Source of the DNA: Blastococcus colisei | Lineage (GTDB): Bacteria; Actinomycetota; Actinomycetes; Mycobacteriales; Geodermatophilaceae | Assembly (NCBI RefSeq): GCF_006717095.1 | Contig: NZ_VFQE01000001.1 | Location: 496,001-560,000 of the forward strand | Reading direction: 5' to 3' | Length of the DNA stretch: 64,000 bases | Part shown: piece after piece, positions 26,111 through 34,376 of the stretch | Layout: every line of letters starts with the position of its first letter | Numbering within the stretch: position 1 is the first letter of the stretch | Translations under genes and position numbers: made by a program | Notes under the pieces: generated by a model | Database searches by the model: none | Seen by the model: only the letters and a program-made list of their open reading frames with translations | What the model was told of the DNA's origin: nothing

Positions 26111-26472
26111 CCAGGACGGGCGGTCACCGTCGACTCCGGCGCCGGGCAGGGTGAGCGCGTACTCGTAGCGGCCGTCCGGGGCGAGCAGCCGGCCGCACCG
26201 TGGTGGCCGGGACTGGGTGGGCGCCAGGGCGCTTAGCAGGCGCTGGACAGCGGCGAGGGCGACCCGGTTGGCCAGTGGCGCCGGCAATCGCAGCGGCTCG
26301 GTCTCGGTGCCCGGATCCTGCTGGTCGTCGTCCTCCCACGTGCCCAGGCGCAGCAGGATCTCTTCCAGGGCGCGCAGCGGGGCCAGCGGCTCGCCGTCGA
26401 GGTCGACGACGAGCGGGATGCGCCGCCCTTGACGGGATTTGCTCGTTCGGTCCGGGCTGGCCGGTCGGCTGC
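26111..26472. pseudogene. Possible coding remnant
   Basis: On the minus strand a stretch reads PLVVDLDGEPLAPLRALEEI then LANRVALAAVQRLLSALAP, which looks protein-like. The frame has no start codon in this interval and runs on, antisense, into the 24884 gene. It may be the debris of a gene truncated at both ends. Otherwise nothing else is seen here. Confidence 0.3.
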
Positions 26473-27132
26473 TCAGCCACGGGGGGACCACCGCTCGGCC
26501 GCCGACCGGCCGGTCAGGCCGGTGACCCGGCCGATGTCGGCCCACGAGGCCCCGGCCGCGACGGCGGCGCGCACCGCCTCGTCCAGCGCGCGGGCGGCGG
26601 CGGCCTGCCCGGCGGCGGCCGCCTCGACGTCCTCGAGGGCTTGCCATCCGGCGATGTGCCGGCGCCACTCGGCGATGACCTGCGTCTCGTCGGCGGCCTC
26701 CAGGTCGGCCCACGGACCGGCAACGACCAGCTGCCGCGCCGCCGGGTCGGCCAGCTCCCATGCGGTCACGCGGGCCCAGGGGATGCCGCGCCAGCCACAG
26801 GTGCAGCCGGCGACCCAGCCGACCACCTCCGCGTCCGGACGCCACTGGTCGGCCTCCTCGATCACCTCGCAGTGCACCGGGTCGCCGGCGTCGGCGGGCA
26901 TGATCCCGTCATCGCCGATGACCGTGCCGTCGGACCAGACGCCCTCGGCGGTGGCACCGTTGCGGTAGGTCAGCCGGACCCGGTCGCCGTCGCAGGGCCC
27001 GTCGTCGGGCCGGCGGGCGATCAGCACCCCGCGGGCGCTGGTGGTGCCGGCGCCTTGCGCGCCGTCGGCGAACAGCGGCACCACCCAGCCCTCGTGCTCC
27101 TGGCCGCCCACGACCGGGCCCATCCATCCCAT
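26473..27132 (-). CDS. Hypothetical protein with C-terminal helix-turn-helix-like segment
   Basis: The 219-residue protein starts at ATG 27132 behind AGAGGAG. The N-terminal part is beta-rich (GDRVRLTYRNGATAEGVWSD), with a CTCGWRG motif near the middle, reminiscent of single-zinc segments in mobile-element proteins. The C-terminus has a long alanine-rich helix and then AAGASWADIGRVTGLTGRSA, like the recognition part of a helix-turn-helix. It lies upstream-facing between the unknown 408-residue gene and the excisionase. Function unknown. Confidence 0.65.
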   Translation of the reverse strand: MGWMGPVVGGQEHEGWVVPLFADGAQGAGTTSARGVLIARRPDDGPCDGDRVRLTYRNGATAEGVWSDGTVIGDDGIMPADAGDPVHCEVIEEADQWRPDAEVVGWVAGCTCGWRGIPWARVTAWELADPAARQLVVAGPWADLEAADETQVIAEWRRHIAGWQALEDVEAAAAGQAAAARALDEAVRAAVAAGASWADIGRVTGLTGRSAAERWSPRG

Positions 27133-27310
27133 CGCTGCTCCTCTCGGTGATGCGAGCGTCGCCGTTCCGGCGCCGCCGGAGCCTGTCCCGGCCGGCTTCT
27201 GTGCACGGCCGTCGTCGTCCACAGACAGGGCTGGCCACACGGCCGCACCGTCTGCCGGGAGTCCGACGCGGCTTCGCGCCCCGCCCAGCCGCCCTCCGCC
27301 GGGCGCGGGG

Positions 27311-27520
27311 CTATCGGCGGGGGGACTGGTCAGCTTGTGCGTCGATCCAGGCGCGCAGGTCGACGCGGCGGTAGAGGACGCGCCGGCCGAGCCGGAAGCT
27401 GTTCGGGCCGGTGCCGAGGTGTCGCCAGTACCGGAGAGTGGCCACCGGCGCGCGCAGCACGTCGGCGGCCTCGGTGATGGTCAGCAGCTCCGGCTCGTGG
27501 CCGGCGGTGGGGTCGGGCAT
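27311..27520 (-). CDS. xis: Excisionase-like MerR-type DNA-binding protein
   Basis: The 69-residue protein starts at ATG 27520 behind GGGGAG (ATG 27574 is an alternative). It has the small winged-helix signature of element excisionases: LLTITEAADVLRAPVATLRY, WRHLGTGPNSFRLGRRVLYR and DLRAWIDAQ. Such proteins bind DNA to bias integrase toward excision, or regulate element genes. It is transcribed toward the integrase but separated from it by about 4 kb of toxin-antitoxin and unknown genes. Confidence 0.8.
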   Translation of the reverse strand: MPDPTAGHEPELLTITEAADVLRAPVATLRYWRHLGTGPNSFRLGRRVLYRRVDLRAWIDAQADQSPRR

Positions 27521-27574
27521 GGCTGGCTCCCCGGAAGTCGTCGGTGGCGGTGCCTTCACCACAGAAGGCGCCAT

Positions 27575-28478
27575 TTCGGGCCCGCTGGTGACACCTCACA
27601 GCCAGCCTTTTCTGACGGGCTCCGGTTCTTCCCCTGTACGGCCACCGGTGGGGGGCACCTGCTAGCGACGGAGACCGGCCGGTGGACAGCCTCCCGGTAC
27701 TACGGCCGGGTTCGGCCCCGTCCCGATCAGGGGGTCTCCCCGGACCGCCTCCTGTTCGTCTCCGGTTGATCCCCGGTTGTCGCTCCGCGGCCCTGTCCCT
27801 GACCGGCCTGCGCCGCCCGCGCTTGGGAACCACGTTCTGCGGATGGCCTTCCTCCGGTTCTCCTCCTGTTGTCCTGCAGCCAGCCGGTGCAGGCCCGGGC
27901 ATCGGGACGCTCCCGCGCAACCGGTCCCTGTGGACGATGGCTCCTGTCCACAACATCGGGACCGACACCATCGGGCGGGCGCTGGCCTGGCCACGCTCGA
28001 CTCATGGCGCACGACACCGCACCCGGGGCCCGGCGGGACGGCAGTGCCCGTGGCCGGTCCCTCTGGTCTCTCCGCGACGTGTCGGGTGATGGGGCTCGCT
28101 GACCGGTGGGCGCGCCGTCGCCGTCGTCGCGCCGGGGCCGGTGGGGTGGGCCAGGAGCACACATCGGGCCACGCTGCGCGCGGCGCCGGCTGCGCCGTCG
28201 TCACCGTCCGCCTGCGGCGGGCTGTCCTTGCTGGTCCCCCGACCCGTCCGGCAGCTCAGCGTAAGGGCCTCCCGCGCCGTCTCCTCCCGACCGGACCAAG
28301 ATCCTTCCGCCCTTCGGGCGCTGCGCTGCGGAAGCAGTCTTGGTCCGGTCGTCCCCCGCCGTCGCTCCCGGCCCCTGAGCAGAGCTCTGTGCCGGACGGG
28401 CCGGGGGAATGGGTGGCAGGACACCTGTTCCGCAGTCCCTTCCGTACCGGCTTCGGCTCCAGTTCCGGGAGGGTCCAG
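27575..28478. other. Long non-coding region, candidate cis-acting transfer region
   Basis: About 900 bases with no supportable gene: the open frames are low-complexity products of GC content. It lies between divergent genes for the excisionase-like protein and ArdC, and contains the long hairpin at 28288-28351. Position beside ardC makes it a candidate leading region or oriT, but no relaxase nick consensus is recognisable by eye. Confidence 0.4.
28288..28351. repeat. 64-bp hairpin upstream of ardC
   Basis: A perfect 14-bp outer stem (CGACCGGACCAAGA at 28288-28301, complement at 28338-28351) encloses a second stem (CTTCCGC at 28304-28310 with GCGGAAG at 28328-28334). The outer and inner stems are separated by a small internal loop. 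It is about 130 bases before the ArdC start. Confidence 0.75.
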
Positions 28479-29564
28479 ATGACCAGCACCAACAGCACAA
28501 CCAGTAGCAGCCGCACCGGCAAGGACGAGCGGGGTAGGCGCGCCCGCCTCAGCGAGCCGCAACGGGAAGCCGCCGACGCCGCGCGCGCAGCGAAGATCGC
28601 CGCCCTGCACGACCAGATCGGCGAGCAGGTCGAGCAGCTGACCGCCGATCCGCAGTGGCGGGCGATGCTCGATGCCGCCGCGAAGTTCCACACCTACAGC
28701 CTCAACAACCAGATGCTGATCGAGCTGCAGGCCGCGCGGCTGGGCATCAGCCCGACCCGGGTTGCCGGGTTCGGCACCTGGAAGGCGCTGGGCCGCAGCG
28801 TGGTCAAGGGGTCCACCGGGCTCGCGGTCCTGGCGCCGTGCACCTACACCCCCAAGAACACCGACCCCGGCCAGGCGGCACCCGCCGCCGCGACGGCGAC
28901 GGGCACGGCGAGGGAGCCGGCCGGCGGGGACGCCGACCAGCGTGCCGGGGCGCGGGTGCTGCGCGGGTTCCGGGTCGCGCACGTCTTCGACATCTCCCAG
29001 ACCGACGGCGACCCGCTGCCCGACATCGTCCCCGAGCTGCTCACCGGTGACGCCCCCGCCGCCCTGTGGGACGCGCTGGCCACCCAGGTCGCCGGCCACG
29101 GCTACACGCTCGTCCGCGAGGCCTGCGAGCAGGCCAACGGCCTCACCGACCCGGCCGCCCGCACCGTCCGCGTGCGCCCGGACGTCCCCGAGGCGCAGGC
29201 GGTCAAGACCCTCGCTCACGAACTGGCGCACATCGAGTGCGGGCACACCGCCGACGACTTCGACTACCGGGGGTGCCGCGGGCGGGCCGAGGCCGAAGCC
29301 GGGTCGATCGCCTACATCGTCACCGCCTGGGCCGGGCTGGACGCCGGCGCCTACACCGTCCCCTACGTCGCCGCCTGGTCAGCCGGGGACACCGACATCG
29401 TCCGCGCCGCCGCCGCGACGGTGACCGCCGCCGCCCGCCGCATCCTCGACCACCTCGACGGCGCCGAGAGCACCGAGAACGCCGCACGGGGGACGGGGAC
29501 GCCGCCCCGCCAGCCGGACCGGCCGGGCCGACCGCCGGTGCCCGCGTCTCTTGCCACCACCTGA
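28479..29564 (+). CDS. ardC: ArdC-like antirestriction protein
   Basis: The 361-residue protein starts at ATG 28479 after a GGGAGGG site. The N-terminal domain (about 25-210) matches the ArdC single-strand-DNA-binding region: FHTYSLNNQMLIELQAARLG then GFGTWKALGRSVVKGSTG. The C-terminal domain is a zinc metallopeptidase-like fold with HELAHIECGH near residue 245 and a downstream Glu in EAEAGSIAYIV. ArdC proteins protect incoming conjugative DNA from restriction. The linker is proline- and glycine-rich. Its presence together with a relaxase marks the element as one that travels as single-stranded DNA. Confidence 0.9.
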   Translation: MTSTNSTTSSSRTGKDERGRRARLSEPQREAADAARAAKIAALHDQIGEQVEQLTADPQWRAMLDAAAKFHTYSLNNQMLIELQAARLGISPTRVAGFGTWKALGRSVVKGSTGLAVLAPCTYTPKNTDPGQAAPAAATATGTAREPAGGDADQRAGARVLRGFRVAHVFDISQTDGDPLPDIVPELLTGDAPAALWDALATQVAGHGYTLVREACEQANGLTDPAARTVRVRPDVPEAQAVKTLAHELAHIECGHTADDFDYRGCRGRAEAEAGSIAYIVTAWAGLDAGAYTVPYVAAWSAGDTDIVRAAAATVTAAARRILDHLDGAESTENAARGTGTPPRQPDRPGRPPVPASLATT

Positions 29565-29646
29565 GCGGGGAGAGCGCGACATGGCCGCCACCAGCACCCC
29601 ACCGAGAGCACCGCCACCCCACAGAAACATCGAAGGAGAACCCACG

Positions 29647-30246
29647 ATGACCACGACAGTTGCCGCCCTGACCACCGGCCGGGAGAGTAAAGGTGGCCAA
29701 GTCGACAGGGCTGGCCCGGAAGCGGGTCGCCAAGGCAGCCGTGGTCCCCCGGCTGGACGGCGACCCGCCGCAGTCGCCGTTGCCGGGCCGCCCCTGGACC
29801 AGGCCGCCGCCGCCCTCGTCGCGGCAGCGGCGGAGGGGCCGGGCGGTTCCCCCCATGCCCTGACCCGCGCCAAGCAGGCGAGGCAGGAAGCGGAGAAGGC
29901 CGCCGCGCTCCTTGCTGAGCTGACCGCTGCCGTTGACCCGATGACTAGGTCGACGCCCTGCCGAAGGGCCCATGCGGCCGCCGCGGCGGGGAGCCACGTT
30001 CGCCGCAGGGCCTCGGTAGCCTGCGTGGCGGGTCAGCGGGGAACATGCTCCCCGACGCCCTCGGACGGCGACGGCGCAGGCTGGCCGCTCGCCGCTAGCC
30101 CGGTGACCGGGTCGAGCAGAACCAACCCTCGGGTGCCCGTCCGGCCCGCGGCGCGGGGGCCGCAGACGACGACCTCGGCGCCGGCCCGTCGCGCGGCTCG
30201 CAGTGCCGCGGTGAGGGCCGGCGTCCGGGCACGGACTGGGCGGTAG
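29647..30246 (+). CDS. Uncertain small gene after ardC
   Basis: ATG 29647 follows a good GAAGGAGA site. The first hundred residues look coding, especially LDQAAAALVAAAAEGPGGSP and then ALTRAKQARQEAEKAAALLA, a helical, possibly coiled-coil segment. The frame then runs antisense into the universal stress protein gene that ends at 30033. Another frame in the first 100 bases is also protein-like, so the gene may be frameshifted or have lost its true 3' end. No family recognised. Confidence 0.3.
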   Translation: MTTTVAALTTGRESKGGQVDRAGPEAGRQGSRGPPAGRRPAAVAVAGPPLDQAAAALVAAAAEGPGGSPHALTRAKQARQEAEKAAALLAELTAAVDPMTRSTPCRRAHAAAAAGSHVRRRASVACVAGQRGTCSPTPSDGDGAGWPLAASPVTGSSRTNPRVPVRPAARGPQTTTSAPARRAARSAAVRAGVRARTGR

Positions 30247-30509
30247 GTGACCACGTGCGCGGGCGCCGGCCGCCCGCCGAGGGCGGGGGTGATCCGGCCG
30301 AGCACCGCTGCCGCATCGCGCTCGCGGCGCCGGCGTGCGACCTCGTGCAGCGCTGGGTCCAGAGACAGCCCGGTACCAGGCAGAGGGACGAGGAGCAGAA
30401 GGGGCCGGTCCCAGTCGCGCGCCAGGCGGACGGCGTGTCGAACGGCGCGTACCGCCTCCAGATCGTCGGTGACGACCGCGGCCACCGGCCCCGGGATGGC
30501 CCGTGTCAC
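30033..30509 (-). CDS. Universal stress protein-like, C-terminal partner of TerC
   Basis: The 158-residue protein has the Usp fold pattern: GPVAAVVTDDLEAVRAVRHA, a first strand and helix, then WDRPLLLLVPLPG, and AGAEVVVCGPRAAG near the C-terminus. The ATP-binding glycine motif is weak. Its GTG start at 30509 overlaps the terC stop by four bases, so the two are coupled. The second terC copy has no such gene after it. Confidence 0.7.
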   Translation of the reverse strand: MTRAIPGPVAAVVTDDLEAVRAVRHAVRLARDWDRPLLLLVPLPGTGLSLDPALHEVARRRRERDAAAVLGRITPALGGRPAPAHVVTYRPVRARTPALTAALRAARRAGAEVVVCGPRAAGRTGTRGLVLLDPVTGLAASGQPAPSPSEGVGEHVPR

Positions 30510-31570
30510 CTCCGCCGCCTGGCGTCCGGCTCGCGCTCGGTGTCCCCAGGCGCCTGCCGCTGCGACGCACGACCCCAGACCGGCTGGAGCGCGGCGATCT
30601 CCTCGTCGGTCGCGACGCGGAACGGGGGCGTGACCGGTGCCTGGAACGCCTTCCGCCCCTGTCCGCGGGTGGCCCGGAGACTCAGGTAGATCGAGATCCC
30701 GATGATCGTGGTGATCACGGCGAGGCTGATGGTGGTCGGGATGTAGAAGAGGTCGACCTTGAGCATCATCTTGATGCCGACCCAGATCAGCACCAGGGCC
30801 AGGCCGATCTTCAGGTAGATGAAGCGGTGGATGAGGTCGGCGAGCAGGAAGTACATCGCCCGCAGTCCCAGGATGGCGAACGCGTTGGCGGTGAAGACGA
30901 GGAACGGCTCGTCGGTGACCGCGAAGATCGCCGGGATCGAGTCGACGGCGAAGATGACGTCGGTGATCTCGACCAGGACCAGCACCGCCAGCAGCGGGGT
31001 GGCCATCAGGAGGCCGTTGCGGCGGATGAGGAAGCGCTGCCCGTGGTAGGCGTCGGTGGTCGGGACGTAGCGGCGGAACAGCCGCAGCGCCTTCGACTTC
31101 TCCGGGTCGAGGTGCTCGTTGCGCTGGCGGATCATCTTGTACCCGGTCCACAGTAGGAACGCGGCGAAGATGTAGAGGATCCAGCTGAAGCTGGCGATGA
31201 GCACCGACCCGCCGGCGATGAAGATGCCGCGGAAGATCAGCGCGCCGAGGACCCCGAAGAACAGCACTCGGTGCTGGTACTCCCGGGGAACGGCGAAGTA
31301 GGTGAAGATGATCGCCCAGACGAAGACGTTGTCGACCGCCAGCGATTTCTCGATCACATAGCCGGCGAAGTACTGCTGGCCGAACTCGGCGCCGTAGGCG
31401 GACCAGATATAGGCCCCGAACGCGAGCCCGATGGCCACCCAGATCGCCGACCACACCGCGGCCTCGCGCACGCCGATGACGTGGGCTTTGCGATGCGCGA
31501 ACAGGTCCACGGCGAGCATGGCGACGATGCCGCCGAGCACGGCCAACCACAACCACAACGGGACATCCAT
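30506..31570 (-). CDS. terC: TerC-family integral membrane protein, copy 1
   Basis: The 354-residue protein starts MDVPLWLWLAVLGGIVAML with eight or nine hydrophobic helices. Family signatures are ISDE-like acidic positions: SLAVDNVFVWAII in the first half and VEITDVIFAVDSIPAIFAVT in the second. TerC/Alx proteins are linked to tellurite resistance, manganese export and metalation of exported enzymes. It is divergent from a split regulator gene and overlaps a universal stress gene. Bases 30551-31594 are repeated almost perfectly at 37295-38338. Confidence 0.93.
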   Translation of the reverse strand: MDVPLWLWLAVLGGIVAMLAVDLFAHRKAHVIGVREAAVWSAIWVAIGLAFGAYIWSAYGAEFGQQYFAGYVIEKSLAVDNVFVWAIIFTYFAVPREYQHRVLFFGVLGALIFRGIFIAGGSVLIASFSWILYIFAAFLLWTGYKMIRQRNEHLDPEKSKALRLFRRYVPTTDAYHGQRFLIRRNGLLMATPLLAVLVLVEITDVIFAVDSIPAIFAVTDEPFLVFTANAFAILGLRAMYFLLADLIHRFIYLKIGLALVLIWVGIKMMLKVDLFYIPTTISLAVITTIIGISIYLSLRATRGQGRKAFQAPVTPPFRVATDEEIAALQPVWGRASQRQAPGDTEREPDARRRR

Positions 31571-31594
31571 GCGGAGACTCCTGCCTCGGTCGGT
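30551..31594. repeat. Segmental duplication, copy 1
   Basis: This 1,044-bp segment (nearly all of terC plus 24 bases upstream) is repeated in the same orientation at 37295-38338, offset 6,744. I find one difference, C31454 versus G38198, a silent third-position change in the terC frame. Sequence outside these limits is unrelated. Confidence 0.93.
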
Positions 31595-31720
31595 ACTGCT
31601 GACCTGAGGTCTCTCCCGGCACCTCGGCGCGGTCGCCGGGCGCCCGCTACGCCGAGTCCCTCCGGCGGGACCGTACTGACGGCAGAAGCGTCGCTGGGGA
31701 TACTCCCCTCCTGCACACGA

Positions 31721-31734
31721 GTGAAGCACACTTC
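31721..31734. promoter_or_regulatory. Inverted repeat between terC copy 1 and the split regulator
   Basis: TGAAG-CACA-CTTCA, a perfect 5-bp inverted repeat, lies 40 bases before the regulator's ATG and in the terC upstream region. It is a candidate operator for that regulator. The duplicated terC lost this sequence. Confidence 0.4.
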
Positions 31735-31834
31735 AGCTATCGACGTCGAGGGACCACGGCGAAGGGGGAACACATGCCTGAGGACCGCCGTCGGTCCTGG
31801 ACGTTCCTGACCAACCACGGCCACGTGCTGCTAG

Positions 31835-32965
31835 CTGTGATGACCAGGCACGTTGGTCGAGGACCTGCGATCACAGCGTCTGACGTGTAGATGGGCGAAG
31901 GCCTCCCGGTGTGGAGTGGAGCTGTTGAGGAACCGCTCCGCCACCAGAGGAGGCCTTCGTGGCCCACGCTACCCATGTCAACGCTGCCCTGACGCCTCGT
32001 GCGCGACTCCGTCTTGGTCAGCTGGTGATCGACCACGGCTGGCCCCCCGCCCGCGCAGCCGAGCGTTACGACGTCTCGTGGCGCACCGCGCAGAAGTGGG
32101 CCGAGCGCTACCGCGACGAGGGGCCCGCGGGGATGTTCGACCGTTCCTCGGCGCCGCATCGTCAGCCGAACCGGACGCCGGCCCCGGTGGTCCGCAAGAT
32201 CGTGCACCTGCGGTGGAAGCAGCGGCTGGGACCGGTAGAGATCGGCGACCGGCTCGGCATGGCCTCCTCGACCGTGCATGCGGTCCTGGTTCGCTGCCGG
32301 ATCAACCGGCTCACCCACATCGACCGCGCGACCGGCGAGGCGATCAGACGCTACGAGCACGAGCGCCCCGGCGACCTGATCCACGTCGACGTGAAGAAGC
32401 TCGGCAGGGTCCCCGATGGTGGCGGGTGGCGCTACACCGGCCGGGAACAGGGGTTCAGGAACCGCGCGAGGACCGTGGCCCGCACCGGTGCACCCAGGAG
32501 CAAGTACCGCCAGCCGTTGATCGGCACGTGCTACCTGCACACCGTCATCGACGACCACTCCCGGGTCGCCTACGTCGAGGCGCGCGACGACGAGACCAAG
32601 GAGACCTCGGTCGCCGTGCTGCGCAACGCCGTCGCCTGGTTCGCTGAACGAGGTGTCACCGTGCACCGGGTGCTCAGCGACAACGGCGGCGCCTACCGCT
32701 CCTTCCTGTGGCGCGACACCTGCGCCGAGCTGGGCATCACGCCGAAGAAGACACGGCCCTACCGCCCACAGACCAACGGCAAGATCGAGCGCTTCCACCG
32801 AACACTCACCGAGGGCTGGGCATTCAAGAAGTTCTACAACTCCGAGTCAGCTCGGCTCGCGGCTCTGCCAGCATGGGTCCACCAGTACAACCACCACCGG
32901 CCCCACTCAGCGGTCGGGAAGGCGCCACCCATCACCAGGTTGAACAACCTGGCAGGGCATCACAG
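31835..32965. mobile_element. IS481-family insertion sequence
   Basis: Terminal inverted repeats start CTGTGATG at both ends (left 31835; right, reverse complement, ending 32965), with further imperfect matching inward. It is flanked by CTAG at 31831-31834 and 32966-32969, matching the known NCTAGN target preference of IS481. It encodes one transposase. Confidence 0.88.
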
Positions 32966-32969
32966 CTAG
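31959..32969 (+). CDS. IS481-family transposase
   Basis: The 336-residue protein has an N-terminal helix-turn-helix (GWPPARAAERYDVSWRTAQK, WAERYRDEGPAGMFDRSS) and an rve-type DDE domain: DLIHVDVKKLGRVPDGG, VIDDHSRVAYVEA, VLSDNGGAYRS and KTRPYRPQTNGKIERFHRTL, which supply the catalytic Asp, Asp and Glu. The GTG start follows AGGAGG. Its TAG stop is formed by the CTAG target site outside the element's right end. It looks intact and active. Confidence 0.93.
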   Translation: MAHATHVNAALTPRARLRLGQLVIDHGWPPARAAERYDVSWRTAQKWAERYRDEGPAGMFDRSSAPHRQPNRTPAPVVRKIVHLRWKQRLGPVEIGDRLGMASSTVHAVLVRCRINRLTHIDRATGEAIRRYEHERPGDLIHVDVKKLGRVPDGGGWRYTGREQGFRNRARTVARTGAPRSKYRQPLIGTCYLHTVIDDHSRVAYVEARDDETKETSVAVLRNAVAWFAERGVTVHRVLSDNGGAYRSFLWRDTCAELGITPKKTRPYRPQTNGKIERFHRTLTEGWAFKKFYNSESARLAALPAWVHQYNHHRPHSAVGKAPPITRLNNLAGHHS

Positions 32970-33942
32970 GGCGCGTCTCCTAAGTCGTTAGCCACATGGT
33001 GATGGCCCGGAGGACGACGGCTCCTCGGTAGACGGTGGCGAGCCTGTCGTAGCGGGTGGCGATGCCACGCCATTGCTTGTGGTCGTTGAACGAGCGCTCG
33101 ATGACGTTGCGGCCCTTGTAGGTGATCGGGTCGAAGGCCGGTGGTCGGCCACCGGCCGAGCCGCGGCGAGCGCGATGTCTGACCTGGTCAGACGGTTGCG
33201 GGATCACCGCGGTGATACCGCGCTCGCGAAGCATGGTCCTGGTGGCGCGAGAGGAGTAGGCCTTGTCGCCGATCAGCGCTGTGGGGCGGGTGCGTGGTCG
33301 GCCTGGCCCCAGTCGGCGCACCGCGAGTTGAGCCAGCAGCGGCTGCAGCATCGGGGAGTCGCCGGCCTGCCCGGGTGTCAGCGCGATGACCAGCGGTCTA
33401 CCGCGGCCGTCGACGAGCTGGTGAATCTTGGTGGACAGGCCGCCCCGGGAGCGTCCGATCGCATGATCGGGCGGTTCTTCCCACGGGTTCTTGTAACTCG
33501 GCTCAGCCCCCTGTGTGGCGCACCGGACGACGGCCGGCGGGCTCCTCCACCCGACTGGCGTTGGTCGCGTGCTGATGGGCCCGGTTGATGGTGGAGTCCA
33601 CGCTGACCATCCAGTCGATGTCTCCCGCGGCCTGCGCTTCGGCGAGCAGCCGGGCGTGGATCTTGTCCCACGTGCCATCGGTGCTGAACCGGTGGTGCCG
33701 CTTCCACACGGTCTGCCACGGGCCGAACGAGGCGGGCAGATCACGCCACGCGACCCCAGTCCGGAACCGGTAGATCACCCCTTCCACGACCTGGCGGTGA
33801 TCGCGGAAGGGCCGCGATCTCACGCCGTCCGAGGACGGCATCAACGCCTCAATCCGCTCCCACTGAGCGTCGGTCAGCACTCGATCGCGAGACATATCCG
33901 CAGCAAATCAGCCCCACCACGCTCAACTTAGGAGACACGCCC
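32969..33942. mobile_element. IS5-family insertion sequence inside the IS481 target duplication
   Basis: Inverted repeats GGGCG[C/T]GTCTCCTAAGT bound the element (32969 onward; reverse complement ending 33942). TA is duplicated on both sides (32967-32968 and 33943-33944), so it inserted into the CTAG flank left by IS481 and split it into CTA and TAG. Confidence 0.85.
32980..33895 (-). CDS. IS5-family transposase in two frames
   Basis: Frame A (33895-33503) begins MSRDRVLTDAQWERIEALMP and holds the N-terminal part through DWMVSVDSTINRAHQHA with the first catalytic Asp. Frame B (ending 32980) continues GAEPSYKNPWEEPPDHAIGR, RGGLSTKIHQLVDGRGRPL, ALIGDKAYSS with the second Asp and KGRNVIERSFNDHKQWRGIA with the Glu. 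The frames meet at a run of five G residues on the coding strand (33507-33511). Many IS5 members make the enzyme by frameshifting, but joining these frames needs +1 (or -2), so a disabling mutation is also possible. Confidence 0.85.
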
Positions 33943-34376
33943 TAGCCGTCGCCGCCGACCCCGACGCCCGGGTTGCGGAGATTGCGGCGCGGGTCCGCAT
34001 CACCGAACGCGCCACGCTGTCGATCTTGCGCGACCTCGAGGCCGAGGGATACCTGGTTCGTGCCCGCCGTGGCCGCCGCACGCACTACGCCCTCCGGCCG
34101 CACCAACCCTTCCGCCACCCCACGACCGCCGACCACGAGATCGACGAACTGCTCGGCCTCTTCACGCCAGGTCAAGCCGCCGAACCGACCCGCCGGGCCG
34201 TAGCCGGTCCAGCGACCCGTGGCGGGGCCACCGGAGTGCCGCCGGGCCCTCCCTGATCGGATGGCACCTGTGTCGGCGGGATCCTGCCCGGATGATCCGA
34301 TTGCCCTCCAGACCGACCTTGCCCGACCTTCTCCTCGCAGTGATCCACAACGGCCGATCCGGGCACTGCCGGCGTT

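Larger units (their letters stand above)
31774..34256 (+). pseudogene. Winged-helix regulator split by two insertion sequences
   Basis: Twenty codons from ATG 31774 (MPEDRRRSWTFLTNHGHVLL) are followed by the insertion sequences, and the frame resumes at 33945 and ends at TGA 34256. Joining the pieces across one CTAG restores a 123-residue protein with a winged helix: VAEIAARVRITERATLSILR and LEAEGYLVRARRGRRTHYAL. This is a small MarR-like regulator, divergent from terC and probably its former controller. The two insertions now inactivate it. The rejoined sequence is exact to the base, which supports both the insertion model and the reading. Confidence 0.9.

Noticed and set aside
27575-28478. 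Plus-strand open frames extending ardC upstream
   Set aside because: The frame is open only by GC bias; the ATG at 28479 has a ribosome binding site and the family N-terminus.
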